NCBI GenBank assembly: GCA_031284085.1
Contig: JAITAM010000232.1
Coordinates: 1-7,903, forward strand
Direction of reading: 5' to 3'
DNA length: 7,903 nt
From: Spirochaetaceae bacterium
GTDB taxonomy: Bacteria; Spirochaetota; Spirochaetia; Treponematales; Breznakiellaceae
The notes under the pieces are model-generated. The model searched no databases, was not told the origin of the DNA, and was given only the letters and a program-made list of their open reading frames with translations. How positions within the stretch are numbered: the first letter of the stretch is position 1; the number at the start of each line of letters is the position of its first letter. This document shows, piece after piece, positions 6,261-7,903 of the stretch. The position numbers and the translations under genes were made by a program.

Positions 6261-7691
6261 ATGCTTAAGCTTAACACTAAAAAAGACCCGGTGTGGGTTG
6301 TAAAAATCTGCCTTGTTATGCTTGTGGGGGCATTTGTCTTTTCTCTCATGCCCCGAATAGCAGCCCAAGTAACCGGTCAAAGTCCCGGAGCGCCGATACC
6401 GGCATCAGCCAACAACAAAGAAGGACTGATCCCCGGCACCGAAAACGGCGAAATCCCGAACATATCAATCGCAAGCTTCCTCAAGAAGTTTGCAGAAACA
6501 ACCGGCTTGTCGGCTTTTATCACCGATGCGAAAAACCTTGTTACACCGGCAGGAATACCAATAACTATTTTCGGCTGGCAGGAACTGCTCATGGTAGCTG
6601 TGGGGTTTCTCATAGTCTGGCTTGGCGCTGCTAAAGGCTTTGAGCCGCTTTTGCTCATTCCCATAGGGTTTGGAACGATTTTCGTTAATATTCCCTTTGC
6701 CGGTATCGGCGATCCCGGACATCTCCTTGAAACCGGCTATCGTGAAGGGCAGGGTTTCCTTGACCTTATATACAACTCCGGTGTAGGCAACGAATTCTTT
6801 CCCTTGTTTATCTTTATGGGCATAGGCGCTATGACGGACTTTGGCCCGCTTATCGCTAATCCAAAGACAGCGCTTTTAGGAGCCGCCGCTCAGTTTGGCG
6901 TGTTCGGCACCCTCTTCGGTGTTACCGCAATGAATCTGCTCCCCGGCGTCAACTTCAACCTTAAAGAAGCCTGTGCTGTTGCCATCATCGGCGGTGCGGA
7001 CGGTCCAACGACTATCTATATTGCCGCAAAGCTTGCTCCCAAGCTCCTTGCAACGGTTGCGGTTGCCGCCTACTCGTATATGGCGCTTGTACCGCTGATC
7101 CAGCCGCCGATTATGAAGGCTCTTACGACACAAGAAGAACGGCTCATCCGCATGAAACAGTTGCGGCCGGTCTCTAAGATAGAGCGTATCTTCTTTCCTA
7201 TGGTGGTCTTTGGGCTTGCCATTTTGCTCTTGCCCTCTTCGGCGCCGCTTATCGGCTGCCTTATGTTCGGCAATTTTATAAAAGAGTGCGGCGTAGTCGA
7301 GCGGCTTTCAAAAACATTGCAGAATGAGCTTATGAATATTGTCTCCATTCTGCTTTCACTTGGCGTCGGAAGCCAGATGACGCCTGAGAAGTTTCTCAAT
7401 CCGGCATCTCTTTCCATCGTAGCATTAGGCTTAGTGGCATTTTGCATTGCAACTGGTACTGGTGTGCTTGTTGCTAAATTTATGAACTTATTTCTCAAAG
7501 AGAAGATCAACCCGCTTATTGGAAGCGCCGGTGTTTCGGCCGTGCCTATGGCTGCCCGCGTTTCTAACAGGGTCGGTCTTGAGTACGATCCCGGCAATTT
7601 CCTGCTTATGCACGCGATGGGACCCAACGTTTCAGGCGTCATCGGTACGGCAATTGCAGCCGGCGTTATGATAGCAACATACGGCGGTTGA
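6261..7691 (+). CDS. oadB: Oxaloacetate decarboxylase beta subunit, Na+-pumping carboxybiotin decarboxylase
   Basis: OadB is the multi-span membrane subunit that decarboxylates carboxybiotin on OadA and couples this to Na+ export. GGADGPT carries D247, and N417, G421, S426, R433 and N456 sit in the C-terminal half ([18 protein letters not shown], then HAMGPN). With Y273 these equal D203, Y229, N373, G377, S382, R389 and N412 of the Klebsiella enzyme (numbers recalled from the literature) at a constant offset of 44. At 476 residues it exceeds the roughly 375-435 of common homologues. The excess lies at the N-terminus: a hydrophobic segment (about 11-30) and a polar Pro/Gly/Asn-rich stretch to about 65. 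AGGA (6251-6254) six bases before the ATG supports this start. It ends the oad operon and is followed by a large inverted repeat. Confidence 0.95.
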   Translation: MLKLNTKKDPVWVVKICLVMLVGAFVFSLMPRIAAQVTGQSPGAPIPASANNKEGLIPGTENGEIPNISIASFLKKFAETTGLSAFITDAKNLVTPAGIPITIFGWQELLMVAVGFLIVWLGAAKGFEPLLLIPIGFGTIFVNIPFAGIGDPGHLLETGYREGQGFLDLIYNSGVGNEFFPLFIFMGIGAMTDFGPLIANPKTALLGAAAQFGVFGTLFGVTAMNLLPGVNFNLKEACAVAIIGGADGPTTIYIAAKLAPKLLATVAVAAYSYMALVPLIQPPIMKALTTQEERLIRMKQLRPVSKIERIFFPMVVFGLAILLLPSSAPLIGCLMFGNFIKECGVVERLSKTLQNELMNIVSILLSLGVGSQMTPEKFLNPASLSIVALGLVAFCIATGTGVLVAKFMNLFLKEKINPLIGSAGVSAVPMAARVSNRVGLEYDPGNFLLMHAMGPNVSGVIGTAIAAGVMIATYGG

Positions 7692-7700
7692 GAAAGAAAG

Positions 7701-7803
7701 GCGGGGAATAAGGCGGGTGCAAGGAAGGTAAGGATAGCAGCGGCTTTGCCGGCTGTCCTGCCGACCTTGCCTACACCCCATAGTCTGTAGCCTATTCCCC
7801 GTC
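7701..7803. repeat. Long imperfect inverted repeat / hairpin after oadB, possible operon terminator
   Basis: The arm from GGGGAATAAGG (7703-7713) pairs with CCTATTCCCC (7791-7800). Further in, GGGTGCAAGG (7715-7724) matches CCTTGC and CACCC (about 7766-7779), and the tip is CGGC-TTT-GCCG (7741-7751). The arms differ by small gaps, and about 11 bases (7780-7790) bulge out on the right. It starts about 10 bases after the oadB stop. On the + strand it is followed by GTCTCTTCATCTTTG, pyrimidine-rich but without a clean T-run. It could end the oad transcript, protect its 3' end, or be a copy of a palindromic dispersed repeat. Confidence 0.55.
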
Positions 7804-7903
7804 TCTTCATCTTTGCTCTCCCAAGCTCAAACCTTTAACTTTCGAATTCCCGCTGGTTGTTCAACCGGTAGCTAACCCTGCGTAAATTTGCGAGGCACAC
7901 GCA
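7804..7903. other. Gene-free right edge with a small hairpin
   Basis: No credible coding frame or RNA gene was seen. CTGGTTG and CAACCGG (7853-7859 and 7862-7868) form a 7-bp hairpin with one T-G pair and a 2-base loop. Its role is unknown, and the sequence is cut by the window edge shortly after. Confidence 0.35.

Noticed and set aside
7070..7810. 246-residue antisense frame over the end of oadB
   Set aside because: It begins inside the palindromic element and otherwise mirrors the conserved OadB C-terminus; no family features.
7840..7903. Possible tRNA or other RNA gene at the right edge
   Set aside because: A small hairpin is present, but no T-loop GGTTCGA-type motif, acceptor stem or anticodon arm can be placed on either strand.

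Overview
The window looks like chromosomal DNA of a host-associated spirochaete, most likely an oral-type Treponema. This is inferred from the MnmE N-terminal region (motif ESALALIR where many bacteria have a Gly-rich GRGGIGI-type motif), the mixed GC content and a gammaproteobacterial-style oadG-oadA-oadB order, not from any search. I see no phage, transposase, CRISPR array, rRNA or tRNA. Every large open frame can be assigned to a known family, so I do not claim a new multi-gene system. The less ordinary material is in the control regions and in two long inverted repeats at gene ends.

Layout, left to right. (1) 2-1327, + strand: mnmE, a tRNA-modifying GTPase, cut by the left edge so that its start codon is missing. 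(2) 1328-1557: a gap between convergent genes that holds a long imperfect inverted repeat (1420-1551), probably the terminator or 3'-end structure of the metal operon and possibly a dispersed repeat. (3) 3902-1558, - strand: a two-gene metal-resistance operon. An ArsR/SmtB-type repressor is followed 2 bp later by a P1B-type Zn2+/Cd2+/Pb2+ export ATPase. A good sigma70-like promoter and a TGAA-N6-TTCA operator lie just upstream. (4) 3954-4118: a divergent promoter region with a perfect 12-bp palindrome and a second half-copy. (5) 4119-7691, + strand: oadG, oadA and oadB, the three subunits of the membrane-bound, biotin-dependent, Na+-pumping oxaloacetate decarboxylase. (6) 7692-7903: a long imperfect hairpin just after oadB, then about 100 bp with no gene that I can see.

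How the genes work together. The repressor should leave its operator when zinc (or a similar ion) rises, releasing transcription of itself and the exporter. The repressor keeps the complete alpha5 zinc site and lacks the Cys set of the Cd/Pb-sensing alpha3N site, which points to zinc sensing. In the oad operon, OadA transfers CO2 from oxaloacetate to its own biotin and OadB decarboxylates the carboxybiotin while pumping Na+ outward. OadG anchors OadA to OadB. Together they turn the free energy of decarboxylation into a sodium gradient, which suits a fermentative anaerobe. OadB carries an N-terminal extension of about 44 residues with an additional hydrophobic segment.
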